Shown: positions 5,735 through 14,891, counted from the stretch's first letter. The stretch is DNA of 64,000 nucleotides from Streptomyces lasiicapitis (GCF_014646335.1 NZ_BMNG01000010.1:1-64000); one strand, 5' to 3'. Notes: generated from the sequence alone by a model not told the origin. Translations and numbers: made by a program.

Positions 5735-8494
5735 ATGACCCTGCTGACGCTCCACAAGGACACCGATCAGCGTCCCGGGAAACCCAGGAACTGCTCGCCC
5801 CACCCCCTGCCCGGAAACCCGCCCCCCGGCCACACCGACAAGGCCGGCAAGAGCGGGCAGGCGGGCAGGGCCGGCAAGGCACCACGGCCCGAGACCGCAG
5901 GCCAGACCCCACCCGCCGGCACAGCCGCCCAGCCCCGGACGGCCGGAGCAGGCGCCAAGACCCCGCCGCACGCGGACACCGCACAGGCCCCGGCGGACGG
6001 GGAAACCGGCACAGCCCTGCCGGCCCCGGCCACCGCGCAAACCCTGCCGGACGGGGAAGCCGCAACGGCCCTGGCACCGACGGCAGTCGGGCAGGCCCCG
6101 CGGTCCGGAACGCACAGCAAGACCCCGCCGCCCGGGGAAAACCGGCAGACCTCACTGTCCGGCGACACCGCAACAGGCCCGCCGGCCACCGCGGCCAGAG
6201 CCGCCACGGCCCCCACGGCCCCCACGGCCGCCACGGCCGCCGGGGCGGCCGGGGCGGCCGGGACCGCCGCCCCGACCCTGCTGCCGCGGGCGGGCGGGGA
6301 AACCCTGCCGGCCGGAAATGCGGGAACGTTCCTGCAGGCCAAAACCGCCCAGCAGACGCAGACTCTGACAGCCGGCCAGACCAGGCAGGCCCCACCGCCC
6401 GCAGAAGCCGGGACCCCCGCGCAGGCCCCACCGCCCGGCGCGGACGGCAAGACCCTGCCGACCTCAGCCGAAGAAACCCGCGAGGCCGGGCAGGACGGGC
6501 AGGTGCCGCCGGGCGGGGCGGACGCGAGGGCGGACGTGGCCGGGGAACTGTCGGCCCTGCTCTTCACCAGCACCAGCGCCCGCACCGCCGGCACCGCCGC
6601 CGCACCCGACAGCGACAGCGACCGTGCGGACGGCGAGGGCGGGGAGGCGGGCAGCGAGGGCGACGGGCACGCCCGGTGGCGGGCCCTGATCTCCCGCCCG
6701 GAATTCCGCTACGTGCCCGACCTCTCCCACGCCGAGCGCACCGCGCTGTCCTACCGCAGGCTGCGCCTGGTCAACCAGGTGGCCGACCCCGCCCAACTGG
6801 CCCGCGACCCGGGCCGGCTGGCCGCCCTGCACGAATGGACCGGCTTCATCGACGGCGGCCTGTGCACCCTGACCAGCATCCACTACAACCTGTTTTTGGG
6901 CAGCCTGATCGACCACCAGGACCCCGACACACCCCGCGACCTGAGCGACTACACCGCCCTGCGCTCCACCGGCACCTTCCTGTGCACCGAACTCGACCAC
7001 GGCAACGACGCCGCCGCCCTGAAGACCACCGCCCACCACGACCCCGAAACCGGCGGCTTCATCCTGAACACCCCCACCCCCGGCGCCGCGAAATTCATGC
7101 CCAACACCAGCACAACCGGCGGCCCCAAAACCGGCGTCGTGGCCGCCCGCCTCATCGCCGGCGGAAAAGACCACGGCATCTTCCTCTTCCTCACTCCCCT
7201 CAGCGACAGCCACGGCCACCTCCCCGGCATCACCGTCCGCCCCCTGCCCGCCAGCAACGGCCCCGCCGTCGACCACTGCCTGACCACCTTCGAGAACGTC
7301 CCCCTGCCCCGCACCGCCCTCCTCGAAGCCGACCACGGCCGCCTCACCCCCGAAGGCACCCTCACCAGCACCCTCGGCAACCCCCGCAAACGCTTCCTGC
7401 ACTCCATCAACCGCGTCACCACCGGCAAACTCTGCATGAGCGCCGGCTGCCTGGGCATGGCCCGCGCCGCCCTGGCCATCGCCACCGCCCACGCCCACAC
7501 CCGCCACACCAGCGGCCCCCGCCGCGGCCAGCGCATCCCCCTCGCACACCACCGCACCCACCACGGCCGCCTCCTGGAAAAAATCGCCACCGCCTACGCC
7601 CTCACCTTCCTCCACCGCAACGTCCTTGCCCAATGGAAAAACCACACCCCCCACAACCGCACCGAAACCGAACGCCTCATCGCCATCACCAAAGGCTGGA
7701 TCACCTGGCAAGCCCGCGACATCACCACCGAATCCCGCGAACGCTGCGGCGCCCAAGGCCTCTTCCCCCACAACGGCATCACCGACCTCACCCACAACAT
7801 CGAAGGCGGCATCACCGCCGAAGGCGACAACCTCGTCATCTGGACCAAAGCCGCCGCCGAAATGATCCTCAACCACCCCACCCCCACACCCCCACCACGC
7901 CCCACACCCCACCCAAACCAACCCCACCACCCCAACCACCCCAACCACCCCAACAACTACGAAACAAACCAACCCGCCAACCCCGGCCCCCCCACCCGCC
8001 CCCACCCAGCCGACACAAACCCAGCCGACACAGACCCGGCCCAACACTCCCTCACCGACCTCAACTTCCTCTACACCCTCCTCACCCACACCGAAACCCT
8101 CTGGCACACCCGCGCCCGCACCGCCCTCCGCCAAGGACCCACCCACAACCCCCTCGCCCGCTGGAACCACGCCGCCCCCCACGCCCTCAACATGATCACC
8201 GCCCACGCCCAACGCCAAACAGCCCACGCCTTCCTCACCACCCTCACCCACACCACCCACCAACCCACCAAAACACTCCTCACCCACCTCGCCCACCTCT
8301 ACCTCCTCACCCAACTCACCCCCCACACCGGCGACCTCCTCGCCCTAGGCCACCTCACCCCCCACCACATCCACACCCTCCCCACCACCCACAACCACAC
8401 CATCCAAACCCTCCAACCCCACATGCAAACCCTCACCCACGCCTTCAACCTCCCCCACCCCTACCTCACCCACAACCCCCTCACACACCCATAA
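5735..8494 (+). CDS. aco: Acyl-CoA oxidase (Aco-like, butenolide autoregulator biosynthesis) with long low-complexity extension
   Basis: A 919-residue protein. Residues 1 to about 310 are low-complexity Ala/Pro/Gly/Thr/Gln without a domain. From about 312 the acyl-CoA oxidase fold follows: RWRALISRPEF, a flavin-domain segment (STGTFLCTELDHGND), and late landmarks ERCGAQGL (about 668) and EGGITAEGDNLVIWTKAA (about 689) where the FAD and catalytic Glu region lies. A His/Asn/Pro-rich linker (about 714-769) precedes a C-terminal helical domain. ATG 5735 is chosen for GGAGAGG upstream and because it follows the promoter at 5653. Acyl-CoA oxidases make 2,3-unsaturated acyl-CoA; in avenolide synthesis Aco is essential. 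The 3' half is strikingly C-rich on the coding strand (codons ending in C, few ending in G). Confidence 0.83.
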   Translation: MTLLTLHKDTDQRPGKPRNCSPHPLPGNPPPGHTDKAGKSGQAGRAGKAPRPETAGQTPPAGTAAQPRTAGAGAKTPPHADTAQAPADGETGTALPAPATAQTLPDGEAATALAPTAVGQAPRSGTHSKTPPPGENRQTSLSGDTATGPPATAARAATAPTAPTAATAAGAAGAAGTAAPTLLPRAGGETLPAGNAGTFLQAKTAQQTQTLTAGQTRQAPPPAEAGTPAQAPPPGADGKTLPTSAEETREAGQDGQVPPGGADARADVAGELSALLFTSTSARTAGTAAAPDSDSDRADGEGGEAGSEGDGHARWRALISRPEFRYVPDLSHAERTALSYRRLRLVNQVADPAQLARDPGRLAALHEWTGFIDGGLCTLTSIHYNLFLGSLIDHQDPDTPRDLSDYTALRSTGTFLCTELDHGNDAAALKTTAHHDPETGGFILNTPTPGAAKFMPNTSTTGGPKTGVVAARLIAGGKDHGIFLFLTPLSDSHGHLPGITVRPLPASNGPAVDHCLTTFENVPLPRTALLEADHGRLTPEGTLTSTLGNPRKRFLHSINRVTTGKLCMSAGCLGMARAALAIATAHAHTRHTSGPRRGQRIPLAHHRTHHGRLLEKIATAYALTFLHRNVLAQWKNHTPHNRTETERLIAITKGWITWQARDITTESRERCGAQGLFPHNGITDLTHNIEGGITAEGDNLVIWTKAAAEMILNHPTPTPPPRPTPHPNQPHHPNHPNHPNNYETNQPANPGPPTRPHPADTNPADTDPAQHSLTDLNFLYTLLTHTETLWHTRARTALRQGPTHNPLARWNHAAPHALNMITAHAQRQTAHAFLTTLTHTTHQPTKTLLTHLAHLYLLTQLTPHTGDLLALGHLTPHHIHTLPTTHNHTIQTLQPHMQTLTHAFNLPHPYLTHNPLTHP
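7922..7955 (+). repeat. 9-bp tandem repeat in the oxidase linker
   Basis: Repeats of CCCCAACCA encode His-Pro-Asn units in the linker between the oxidase core and its C-terminal domain. They look like an in-frame microsatellite expansion. Confidence 0.7.
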
Positions 8495-9611
8495 CCACCC
8501 ACCCACCAGCCGACAGCAGCAGCCCAGCACGGCACGACGGCGGGCGGCGAACGGGCAACGGCGGCGACAGGCAGCAGCAGGCGAAAGGCAGCAGGCAGCA
8601 GGCGACGAACGGCGGACGGGCGACGGCCACAAGCCCCGGACGGCAGCGGATGAATGAGGGAGCCAACAGGACCACCCAACACCCCGGCAAGCTCCGCGCG
8701 CGGCCCGAAAGCCCCCGCCACCCCACACCGGGAGCAACCGCCCGACTCTCAAGGTGCGCCGTCCGCCTGGCCCTCGGACGAGGTCTGTGAGTAAGAACTG
8801 GGCAAGCACACGCAAAGCACGAAAAGCAGCGACGAGCCGACCATGGTCTTCCGCACCCACGGCCACCACGACGCAACCGGGCTCGGCACCCCGCAGCAAG
8901 ACCGCGCTGAGGCAAGGACGGCTCCAGCCGCCCAAGGCCAGGACAATGGCCACGACCCGCCCGCAAGCGATGAGTTCGAGCTCATCCTCCAAGCCCTCCA
9001 ACAGAGGACCCCCGGGAGCACGACTCCCGTCGGGACGACGGTCGATACGCCAGACGGCGTCACGGACAAGCTCGCTCGCCACGGATCAGCCCCCGTGCAA
9101 CTACCCACCGCCACACGGCACGGCACGCCGGCCTTCGAGCGGAAACCAAGCAGACCTCAACCCGCCCCGGACACACTCAAAAGCACCAACCCCCGCACAA
9201 CCACAGAGGCACCGCGCCACACCAGGCACACAGCAGCACACACCAAACCGGAACACCCGGCCATACCACCCCCGCTGCCGCCTCACCACGTTTCCCCAGC
9301 CCCCACCGCAACCCGGCCAAAGGCCGGGGAAACCACCCCACCCCATACCGGGCACACCAGTGGCAACAACCACATCAACGAGTAGTACGTGATCGCCATG
9401 GTCCTCAAGCTCATGCACCGGGCCCTGGGCGACCACAGCTACGTGTCCCCGTCCTGAGGAAGCCGATGGCCTCAGAGGCGTGGCGGGTATGGTGGGCGAT
9501 TCCGGCGACGCGGACCATGAAGTCGCCGAATGGCGAGCGGCATGCTCCACCTCAAGCACCGGTCCCCCGAAATCCACCTGGCGCGCAAGTCGCCGTGCAT
9601 GCTGCTCGCCC
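8495..9611. other. Long stretch without a confident gene
   Basis: The first part continues the A/C-rich low-complexity DNA of the oxidase 3' end. Frames on both strands are open because of composition. One + frame (8843-9385) has slightly better gene-like features and is listed separately. A short + strand piece ending at a TGA near 9457 reads VLKLMHRALGDHSYVSPS and may be the tail of a lost gene. No transposase or repeat boundary was recognised. Confidence 0.5.
8843..9385 (+). CDS. Doubtful hypothetical protein
   Basis: An open frame of 180 residues from ATG. Its first half is hydrophilic with a short amphipathic stretch (ASDEFELILQALQQR); its second half is Pro/Thr/His-rich low complexity. 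No family is recognised, the Shine-Dalgarno is poor, and a comparably open frame exists on the opposite strand. It may be spurious. Confidence 0.22.
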   Translation: MVFRTHGHHDATGLGTPQQDRAEARTAPAAQGQDNGHDPPASDEFELILQALQQRTPGSTTPVGTTVDTPDGVTDKLARHGSAPVQLPTATRHGTPAFERKPSRPQPAPDTLKSTNPRTTTEAPRHTRHTAAHTKPEHPAIPPPLPPHHVSPAPTATRPKAGETTPPHTGHTSGNNHINE

Positions 9612-10311
9612 CTACCGCTGAAGCTCCACGGCGTCGGCGACCACGCAGCTGATGTTGTCGGGGCCGCCGGACGCGTTGGCCAGGGCGATGAGCTCGCGGA
9701 CCGCCTGCTCGGGCTCCGCGATCTCGGAGAGCACTCGGCGGACTTCGTCGGTCGACACGACGGTCGACAGGCCGTCGGAGCAGAGCAGGTATCGGTCTTC
9801 GTATTGGGCGTCGTGGAGGCGCATGTCAGGGGTGGCATCGGCTCCTTGGCCCAGGGCCGTACCAGCAGCGACCGCTGCCGGCATAGGCGATGTCCTGGTT
9901 GCTCGCGCGGACCAGACCCGTATCGGACAGAGCGGCATAGCGGATTCCCAGGGGCTTTGCGGTCGCGGACATGGCGGGTTCCTTCCCGGACAGGCGGTCG
10001 ATGAGGAAGGTGGCCAGGTCCCGCCGTGCAGCGGTGTCGGCTTCGACCTGCGCCCAGAACGCACGGATCTCCTGGGCCGCCGGGCCCGCCTCCAGCGTGC
10101 AGACGTGCCGGATACGAACCAGCGGCATCCCCAGGCGCCGGAGCCAGGCGACGAGCCGGGCCTGGTCCAGTTGCTCCGGTGCGTAGAGGCGGTAGCCGGT
10201 CACCGGGTCCACGCAAGCGGGGGTCAGCAGGCCGAGTTCGTCGTACAGACGCAGCGCCTTCGGCGACAGCCGGGACGCCTTCGCGAACGTCCCGATCGTC
10301 AGCAACCCCAT
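9612..10311 (-). pseudogene. Degraded MerR-PP2C fusion gene (internal deletion and frameshift)
   Basis: The 5' part from ATG 10311 (GGAGGGGAG upstream) encodes a MerR-type regulator: LLTIGTFAKASRLSPKALRLYDE, read in pieces, followed by the dimerisation helix. It then runs into the start of a PP2C phosphatase (GIRYAALSDTGLVRASNQD). After AYAGSGR the frame is lost. The PP2C C-terminus (DRYLLCSDGLSTVVS, ANASGGPDNISCVV) resumes in another frame and ends at 9612. About 130 residues, including the metal-binding DGxGGH segment, are missing, so no active phosphatase can be made. Fusions of a MerR domain to PP2C are a known Streptomyces family. A truncated MerR-only product might still be expressed. 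Confidence 0.8.
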
Positions 10312-10597
10312 ACTCGCTCCCCTCCTCATACCGAGCACATCGCCCGGCCCCACCGATGCTGCGGGCTCCCCCAAGGTGAAGGTCAACCATGAGCCCTACG
10401 CAGGCCCACCCGGCAGTCCCCCTTCAGGGCGTACAGGCACGAAATCCGTCATCACGGCCCATGGCCCACGCACCGCCGCGGTCCACTCCTGAGCGCCTGA
10501 GTACCGCCTCGAGAAACATGGGTGCGACTACTCATGCCCTGGGTGCGGTCCACGGCCGACGATGAAGATCAACGTTGTCCAGCTCGGGAGACCGACC

Positions 10598-11260
10598 ATG
10601 CTCAGCCGCCTCGCTGATGTTCTGGTGCCCACCGTCGGCCGCCTCACCGTCACCACCGACGCGGGCGCCGAACTCGCGCCCGGCAGCATCCTTGCCGCGA
10701 ACCACACATCGCTCGCCGACCCCGCCATCGTGCTCGCCGCGCTGCATCGTCTGGGAGCCCGTCCCGTCGTCATGGCGGCTGCCGGGCTGTGGCGCGTCCC
10801 CATACTCGGCCGTGCACTCGCCCACGAAGGTCATGTCCCCGTCCATCGCCGCGGCCGCCGCGCAGCGGACGCCCTGGACGGTGCCGCCGAGGCGCTGCAG
10901 CGGGGGCATCTGGTCCTGATCTACGCCGAGGGCGGTCTTCCGCACCGGACGGACGTCGCAGAATCAGCGCCCGGCAACTTCCGGAGTGGCTTGTCCCGGC
11001 TCGCCCACAGAACCGGCGCTCCGATCATCCCCGTGGGCCAGGCAGGCGCCCGCCGGATCACATCGGGGAGCGTGACCAAGCAAATCGCGGGGCTCTTCAC
11101 CGCACCGCTGCGCCGTCCGGAAGTCCACGTGCACGTGGGCAGACCACTTGAGCTGACAGGCGATGGACCCGCCCGGACGGTGCGGGCCCGCACCGCGGTC
11201 ACGACCGCCTGGCGAACGGCCGCCGCACGGCTCGGAGAACCCGCCGCACTGGCCGCTTAG
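10598..11260 (+). CDS. PlsC-like 1-acyl-glycerol-3-phosphate acyltransferase
   Basis: A 220-residue member of the lysophospholipid acyltransferase family, which transfers fatty acyl groups to lysophosphatidate in membrane lipid synthesis. Motif I NHTSLADP (an NHx4D catalytic motif) is followed by a motif III-like EGGLPHRT and a motif IV-like GAPIIPVG. It is short for a membrane PlsC and has no clear transmembrane segment, as in many actinomycete paralogues. The ATG at 10598 is favoured by GGGAG seven bases upstream; the in-frame ATG at 10562 lacks a good site. No operon partner. Confidence 0.82.
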   Translation: MLSRLADVLVPTVGRLTVTTDAGAELAPGSILAANHTSLADPAIVLAALHRLGARPVVMAAAGLWRVPILGRALAHEGHVPVHRRGRRAADALDGAAEALQRGHLVLIYAEGGLPHRTDVAESAPGNFRSGLSRLAHRTGAPIIPVGQAGARRITSGSVTKQIAGLFTAPLRRPEVHVHVGRPLELTGDGPARTVRARTAVTTAWRTAAARLGEPAALAA

Positions 11261-11489
11261 ATCAACGCCCCCGGGACTGCGGGCGGGCCGCCCATTCCGC
11301 TTCAGGTGCGTCAACCACTCCAAGGATTAGCGCACACGACAACTCCTCCCGGTGGCCCGCGCGTCGGAACGTGCGCGAATACGAGGGCGAATATGAGGGC
11401 GACAGGAAAGCTGGTCCAGCCGGGGCTCCGCATCAGGCATCAGGTGGCCGCCCCCCTCGCCCGCCGCCGCATCTGACATGAGTCGCACG

Positions 11490-11693
11490 CTAGATAGCGC
11501 GAACCTGCTGGGCTTGCGGCCCCTTCTGCCCCTGGCCGATCTCGAACTCCACTCGCTGGCCCTCGTCCAAAGACTTGTACCCGTCGCCTTGAATCTCCGA
11601 GTAATGCACGAAGACGTCCGGTCCACCGCCATCCTGCTCGATGAAACCGAAGCCCTTCTCACCGTTGAACCACTTCACTGATCCCTGCGCCAC
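11490..11693 (-). CDS. Cold-shock protein, CspA family
   Basis: A 67-residue single cold-shock domain that binds single-stranded RNA and DNA. RNP1 (KGFGFI) and RNP2 (VFVHYS) are intact, after the usual VAQGSVKWFN start. The start is GTG with GGGAGG eight bases upstream; extending upstream to a longer frame gives non-homologous residues. Transcribed divergently from the Nudix gene. Confidence 0.93.
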   Translation of the reverse strand: MAQGSVKWFNGEKGFGFIEQDGGGPDVFVHYSEIQGDGYKSLDEGQRVEFEIGQGQKGPQAQQVRAI

Positions 11694-11751
11694 TTTCGTG
11701 TCCTCCCTGACGTACAACAGATTCCGGCTCGCCTGACCAGCCCCGAGAACC

Positions 11752-12180
11752 ATGGAAGGCCCCCTCGCAGCCGAGGTGTGGACCTTCGACCTCACCCTGA
11801 CCAATGTTCTGCTGGTAAATCACCCATGGCGTGGATGGGTGGCGCCGAGTGGCCAAGTCGATCCCGGCGAAACACCACGCGAGGCCGCTCGCCGGGAATT
11901 GTTCGAGGAGACCGGGGTGCAGGCAGAACTCCTCGTGACCCCGGCTGCCGCCACCGTGCGCTCGTATCACCCCACCCGGTCGGCCACCGCAGGCATTTCC
12001 TACCTGGCAGTCGTCGACCAACGGGCGCAGCTGAAGCCTGAAAGCGGCCAGCCGGCTGCCTGGCATCGTCTGGATGAGCCCTGGCAAGGGTGGTTCGCCG
12101 ACGATCGTCTCCGCATGAAACAGTGCGCCCTCTGGCTGGGAGACGGCCTGGAGCACACCGCCCGGGGTTCTGGAGATTAA
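11752..12180 (+). CDS. Nudix hydrolase
   Basis: A 142-residue Nudix-fold pyrophosphohydrolase. The Nudix box is complete: G, five residues, E, seven residues, REL-x-EE-x-GV (from GQVDPGE to ETGV), giving the Mg-binding glutamates. The substrate cannot be told. The first ATG after an in-frame stop is 11752 and its ribosome site is weak, so the N-terminus, which normally has another beta-strand before the LLVNHPWRGW region, may be slightly shortened. Confidence 0.85.
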   Translation: MEGPLAAEVWTFDLTLTNVLLVNHPWRGWVAPSGQVDPGETPREAARRELFEETGVQAELLVTPAAATVRSYHPTRSATAGISYLAVVDQRAQLKPESGQPAAWHRLDEPWQGWFADDRLRMKQCALWLGDGLEHTARGSGD

Positions 12181-12254
12181 GAAGGACCCGCAAGCGCTCA
12201 AGGTTCTGCTGGACACAGAGAGGGTCACCTACACCGAGGTTCAGCAATGGGTTC

Positions 12255-13064
12255 TCACCGCTTACGCAACCGCAGCGAAGTCCAACTGGCGTCGGCAGTC
12301 CATCCTCCGTCGACAGGCAGCGCAGCCCCGTTGATGAACCCACTGCGGGCAGCGTCCGCCAAGAAAGCGGTGGCCTGAGCGATGTCCCCGGGTGCGGCGA
12401 ACCGCGCCATCGGCACCCGTTCGACGATGTCGGAGTCGGCGTACCCGCCGGACGCCTGGTCCGCGGCGTCCATCTCGGTCTTCACCCAGCCCGGGCACAC
12501 CGCGTTGACCCGCACGCCCCGGCCGCCCCACTCCGCGGCAAGGGTCCGGGTCAGGCCGATCAGCCCATGCTTGCTGGCGTTGTACGCAGCCCGGTCGGCG
12601 ACACCGTGGAGGCCCGCGATCGAGGCGACGTTGACGATCGAGCCGCCGCCCGCCTCCAGCATCAGTCGGCCGAAGGCCCGGCAGAGGAAGAACGGGCCGG
12701 TCAGGTTGACCTCCAGGACTCGGCGCCACTGCTCGGCGGTGGTGTCCTCGGCCGCGGAGAGCAACGAGACGCCCGCGTTGTTCACCAGGACGTCGACGCG
12801 GCCGAAGCGCTCCTGCGTCTGCTCGACGAGGCGGGCGACATGGCTCTCGGAGGTGATGTCACCGACCGTCGCGACCGCCTCCGCGCCCGCGTCCCGCACC
12901 GCGGCCAGGGTCTCGGTCGGCTCCTTGATGTCGGCCAGGACCAGCGCGTAGCCCTCGGCGGCCAGGACTTCGGCCACGTTCCGGCCTATCCCCTGCGCCA
13001 CGCCCGTCACCACGGCCACGGGCCTGCGTACGTCCTGCTCTGAGTTGATGCCGCTGTTGTCCAT
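12255..13064 (-). CDS. SDR-family NAD(P)-dependent oxidoreductase
   Basis: A 269-residue classical short-chain dehydrogenase. Coenzyme motif TGVAQGIG, NNAG (about 95), catalytic Ser in the NVASIAG region and YNASK (Tyr-x3-Lys). The acidic residue after the second strand (LADIKEP) suggests an NAD preference. It is divergent from a LysR regulator 85 bp away, a common arrangement in which the LysR protein controls the dehydrogenase. The C-terminal dozen residues after the usual VDGGW end look like read-through into adjacent DNA. Confidence 0.92.
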   Translation of the reverse strand: MDNSGINSEQDVRRPVAVVTGVAQGIGRNVAEVLAAEGYALVLADIKEPTETLAAVRDAGAEAVATVGDITSESHVARLVEQTQERFGRVDVLVNNAGVSLLSAAEDTTAEQWRRVLEVNLTGPFFLCRAFGRLMLEAGGGSIVNVASIAGLHGVADRAAYNASKHGLIGLTRTLAAEWGGRGVRVNAVCPGWVKTEMDAADQASGGYADSDIVERVPMARFAAPGDIAQATAFLADAARSGFINGAALPVDGGWTADASWTSLRLRKR

Positions 13065-13103
13065 GGGCTCAGCCTCACCCGGCTGAGGGCATCATGGAAA
13101 GCG

Positions 13104-13134
13104 ATGATTGACGAAGTGAGTTTTCACGAATCAT
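13104..13134. promoter_or_regulatory. Candidate LysR operator between SDR and lysR
   Basis: ATGATT (13104-13109) and AATCAT (13129-13134) form a dyad with 19 bases between, in the 85-bp divergent gap. The AT-rich dyad contrasts with the flanking GC-rich DNA and is a plausible LysR site. Confidence 0.45.
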
Positions 13135-13149
13135 GAATGGTCGAATGTC

Positions 13150-14151
13150 ATGGACGGTCTCGATCCTCGGCTCCTGACGACCCTGCTCGCCGTGGTGCGG
13201 CACGGGTCGATGAGTGGTGCGGCGGCCGCGTTGGGGTACGTTCCGTCGGCGGTCTCGCAGCACATCGCCCGGCTGGAGCGGCAGGTCGGGGTGGAGCTGC
13301 TGTCGCGTCGCCCGGGCGGTGGCGTCACCCCGACCGCCGCCTGCCGCACCTTGGCCGACCAGGCCACCCACGTCCTCGCCGCGCTGGCCGACTTCCGGCG
13401 CACGGCCGACGACATCGCCCAGGCCGGGGCGCCTGAGCTACGGATCGGCGTCTACGCCACGGCCGCCGGCCGACTGCTTCCCACCGCCCTGGCCGCGCTC
13501 CGCGAAGCCCATCCCCCACTCGCGCTGCACGTAACGGAGACAGAGCCCCTGCACGGCCTGCGCGCGCTGCGTACCGGCGAGATCGACCTGCTGCTCGCCT
13601 ACCGCTACCTCCAGGAGGACCCACCCACCGCCGACGACGACCTGCGCGTCCGCAGTCTCGGACATGAACCGCTGTGGCTGATGACCGCCCAGGGCAACGG
13701 CCCCGCCGCCTTCGGCGAGTGCCTCGACGCCGACTGGGCCGCCGGACATCCCGGCACCCCCGATCGCCGCCTGCTGCGACGCTGGGCCCACCGCACCGGC
13801 GTCAACCCGGCCGTCCGCTACGAGACGGACGACTACCACACAGCGCTCGCGCTGATCGCCCAAGGCCTGGCCGTCGGCTTCGTACCGGCCTCGGTCGCCG
13901 GTGGTTGGCACGACCCGGCCCAGCCGCTCACCCGGATCGGGGGCGTCCCCACGGCCGACCACCCGCAACGCGAGGTACTCGCGGTGACCCGACCCCGGTC
14001 CCTGCATCCCGTCGCCGACGACCTCACCGGCCTCCTCAGCAACGCGGTCGCGCTGCTACGAGAGCCCTCAAAGGCGGGTGGCCCTCATGGCGTACGCTCC
14101 GCCGGCGGTCCGACGTACAGCCCTGCTCGGAATTTCACGATGGGGGTGTGA
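13150..14151 (+). CDS. LysR-family transcriptional regulator
   Basis: A 333-residue regulator with the N-terminal LysR winged helix (LDPRLLTTLLAVVRHGSMSGAAAAL, then SAVSQHIARLERQVG) and a type 2 periplasmic-binding-like effector domain from about residue 95. Divergent from the SDR gene, its likely target. Its 3' end overlaps the convergent WYL regulator by 17 bp; the last 25 residues lie outside the family fold. Confidence 0.92.
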   Translation: MDGLDPRLLTTLLAVVRHGSMSGAAAALGYVPSAVSQHIARLERQVGVELLSRRPGGGVTPTAACRTLADQATHVLAALADFRRTADDIAQAGAPELRIGVYATAAGRLLPTALAALREAHPPLALHVTETEPLHGLRALRTGEIDLLLAYRYLQEDPPTADDDLRVRSLGHEPLWLMTAQGNGPAAFGECLDADWAAGHPGTPDRRLLRRWAHRTGVNPAVRYETDDYHTALALIAQGLAVGFVPASVAGGWHDPAQPLTRIGGVPTADHPQREVLAVTRPRSLHPVADDLTGLLSNAVALLREPSKAGGPHGVRSAGGPTYSPARNFTMGV

Positions 14152-14854
14152 GTGCGGCCAGCGCAGCGGGCGGTACGGCGTCGGCCCCGGCCGAGCCAAC
14201 GAGCAGCTCGCTCAGGTCACGGAGTCGCGCCCGTTCGCCGGTCGGAGCCGCCGCCGCGATCCGGTCAACGCGGAAGCCCCGCCCGGCCCGGCGCGTTCGG
14301 CACCAGGCGATGAGGTACCAGCGGCCGCCGGCGGTGAGCAGTCCGGCCGGTTCCACGACGCGGTTGCTTTCGTGTCCTGCCGCGTCGGTGTACGACAGCC
14401 GCAGCACCAGGTCGTCGGCGAGGGCCTGCTCGACCGCCGTACGGATCGCGGAGTCGCCGTGCGCTGGCAGGCTGACGATCTGTGCGGCGAGTTGTCGGGC
14501 CGCCGCCGAGGCAGGACCTGCCATCGAGGCCACGATCTTCTGCGCCGCCGTGCGGGCCGCGTCGGCGTAGGGGGTTGAGGTGTCGGCAGCGGCGAGCGCG
14601 GCGGTCAGGGCCGAGGCTTCGTCGGGGGTGAGGTGGATCGGGGGCAGGGTCGCCTCCGGGTCGATCGACCAGCCGCCGCCTCGCCCGGGGAGGGAGCGCA
14701 CCGGGACGCCGGTCTCCATCAGTGTCTGCAAGTCACGCTGCATCGTGCGCGTGCTGACCTCGAACCGCGTGGCGAGCGCCGCGACCGTCCGCGGTCGCGG
14801 CGCCGCCGCGCGCAACTCCTCCACCAGCGCGTACAACCGGGCGGTGCGATTCAT
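14135..14854 (-). CDS. WYL-domain transcriptional regulator (YafY/DeoR type)
   Basis: A 239-residue regulator with an N-terminal HTH_11 helix-turn-helix (TVAALATRFEVSTRTMQRDL) and a WYL ligand-sensing domain (LLTAGGRWYLIAWCR, where the WYL tripeptide is seen exactly). It lacks the usual C-terminal WCX region length. It lies just upstream of, and in the same direction as, the esterase gene's downstream end (38 bp gap), so the two may be functionally linked. Confidence 0.9.
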   Translation of the reverse strand: MNRTARLYALVEELRAAAPRPRTVAALATRFEVSTRTMQRDLQTLMETGVPVRSLPGRGGGWSIDPEATLPPIHLTPDEASALTAALAAADTSTPYADAARTAAQKIVASMAGPASAAARQLAAQIVSLPAHGDSAIRTAVEQALADDLVLRLSYTDAAGHESNRVVEPAGLLTAGGRWYLIAWCRTRRAGRGFRVDRIAAAAPTGERARLRDLSELLVGSAGADAVPPAALAALTPPS

Positions 14855-14891
14855 GCCGTCGACGCTACCTTCACGCGGAGGCCCGGAAGTG

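Noticed and set aside
6464..8326. Long minus-strand frame (620 codons) opposite the oxidase
   Set aside because: Gly/Val/Glu-rich antisense shadow of the biased coding strand; no domain.
6676..8790. Long + frame of 704 codons overlapping the oxidase gene
   Set aside because: It is a shifted frame of C-rich DNA giving Pro/His/Arg repeats; the oxidase frame has clear family motifs.
8749..9126. Minus-strand frame as a possible transposase remnant
   Set aside because: Ser/Val/Cys/Trp-rich composition with no transposase motif and no flanking inverted repeats.
12169..12345. Short + frame containing ALKVLLDTERVTYTEVQQW
   Set aside because: It looks somewhat gene-like, but has no start or ribosome site and overlaps the end of the SDR gene; at most a fragment.
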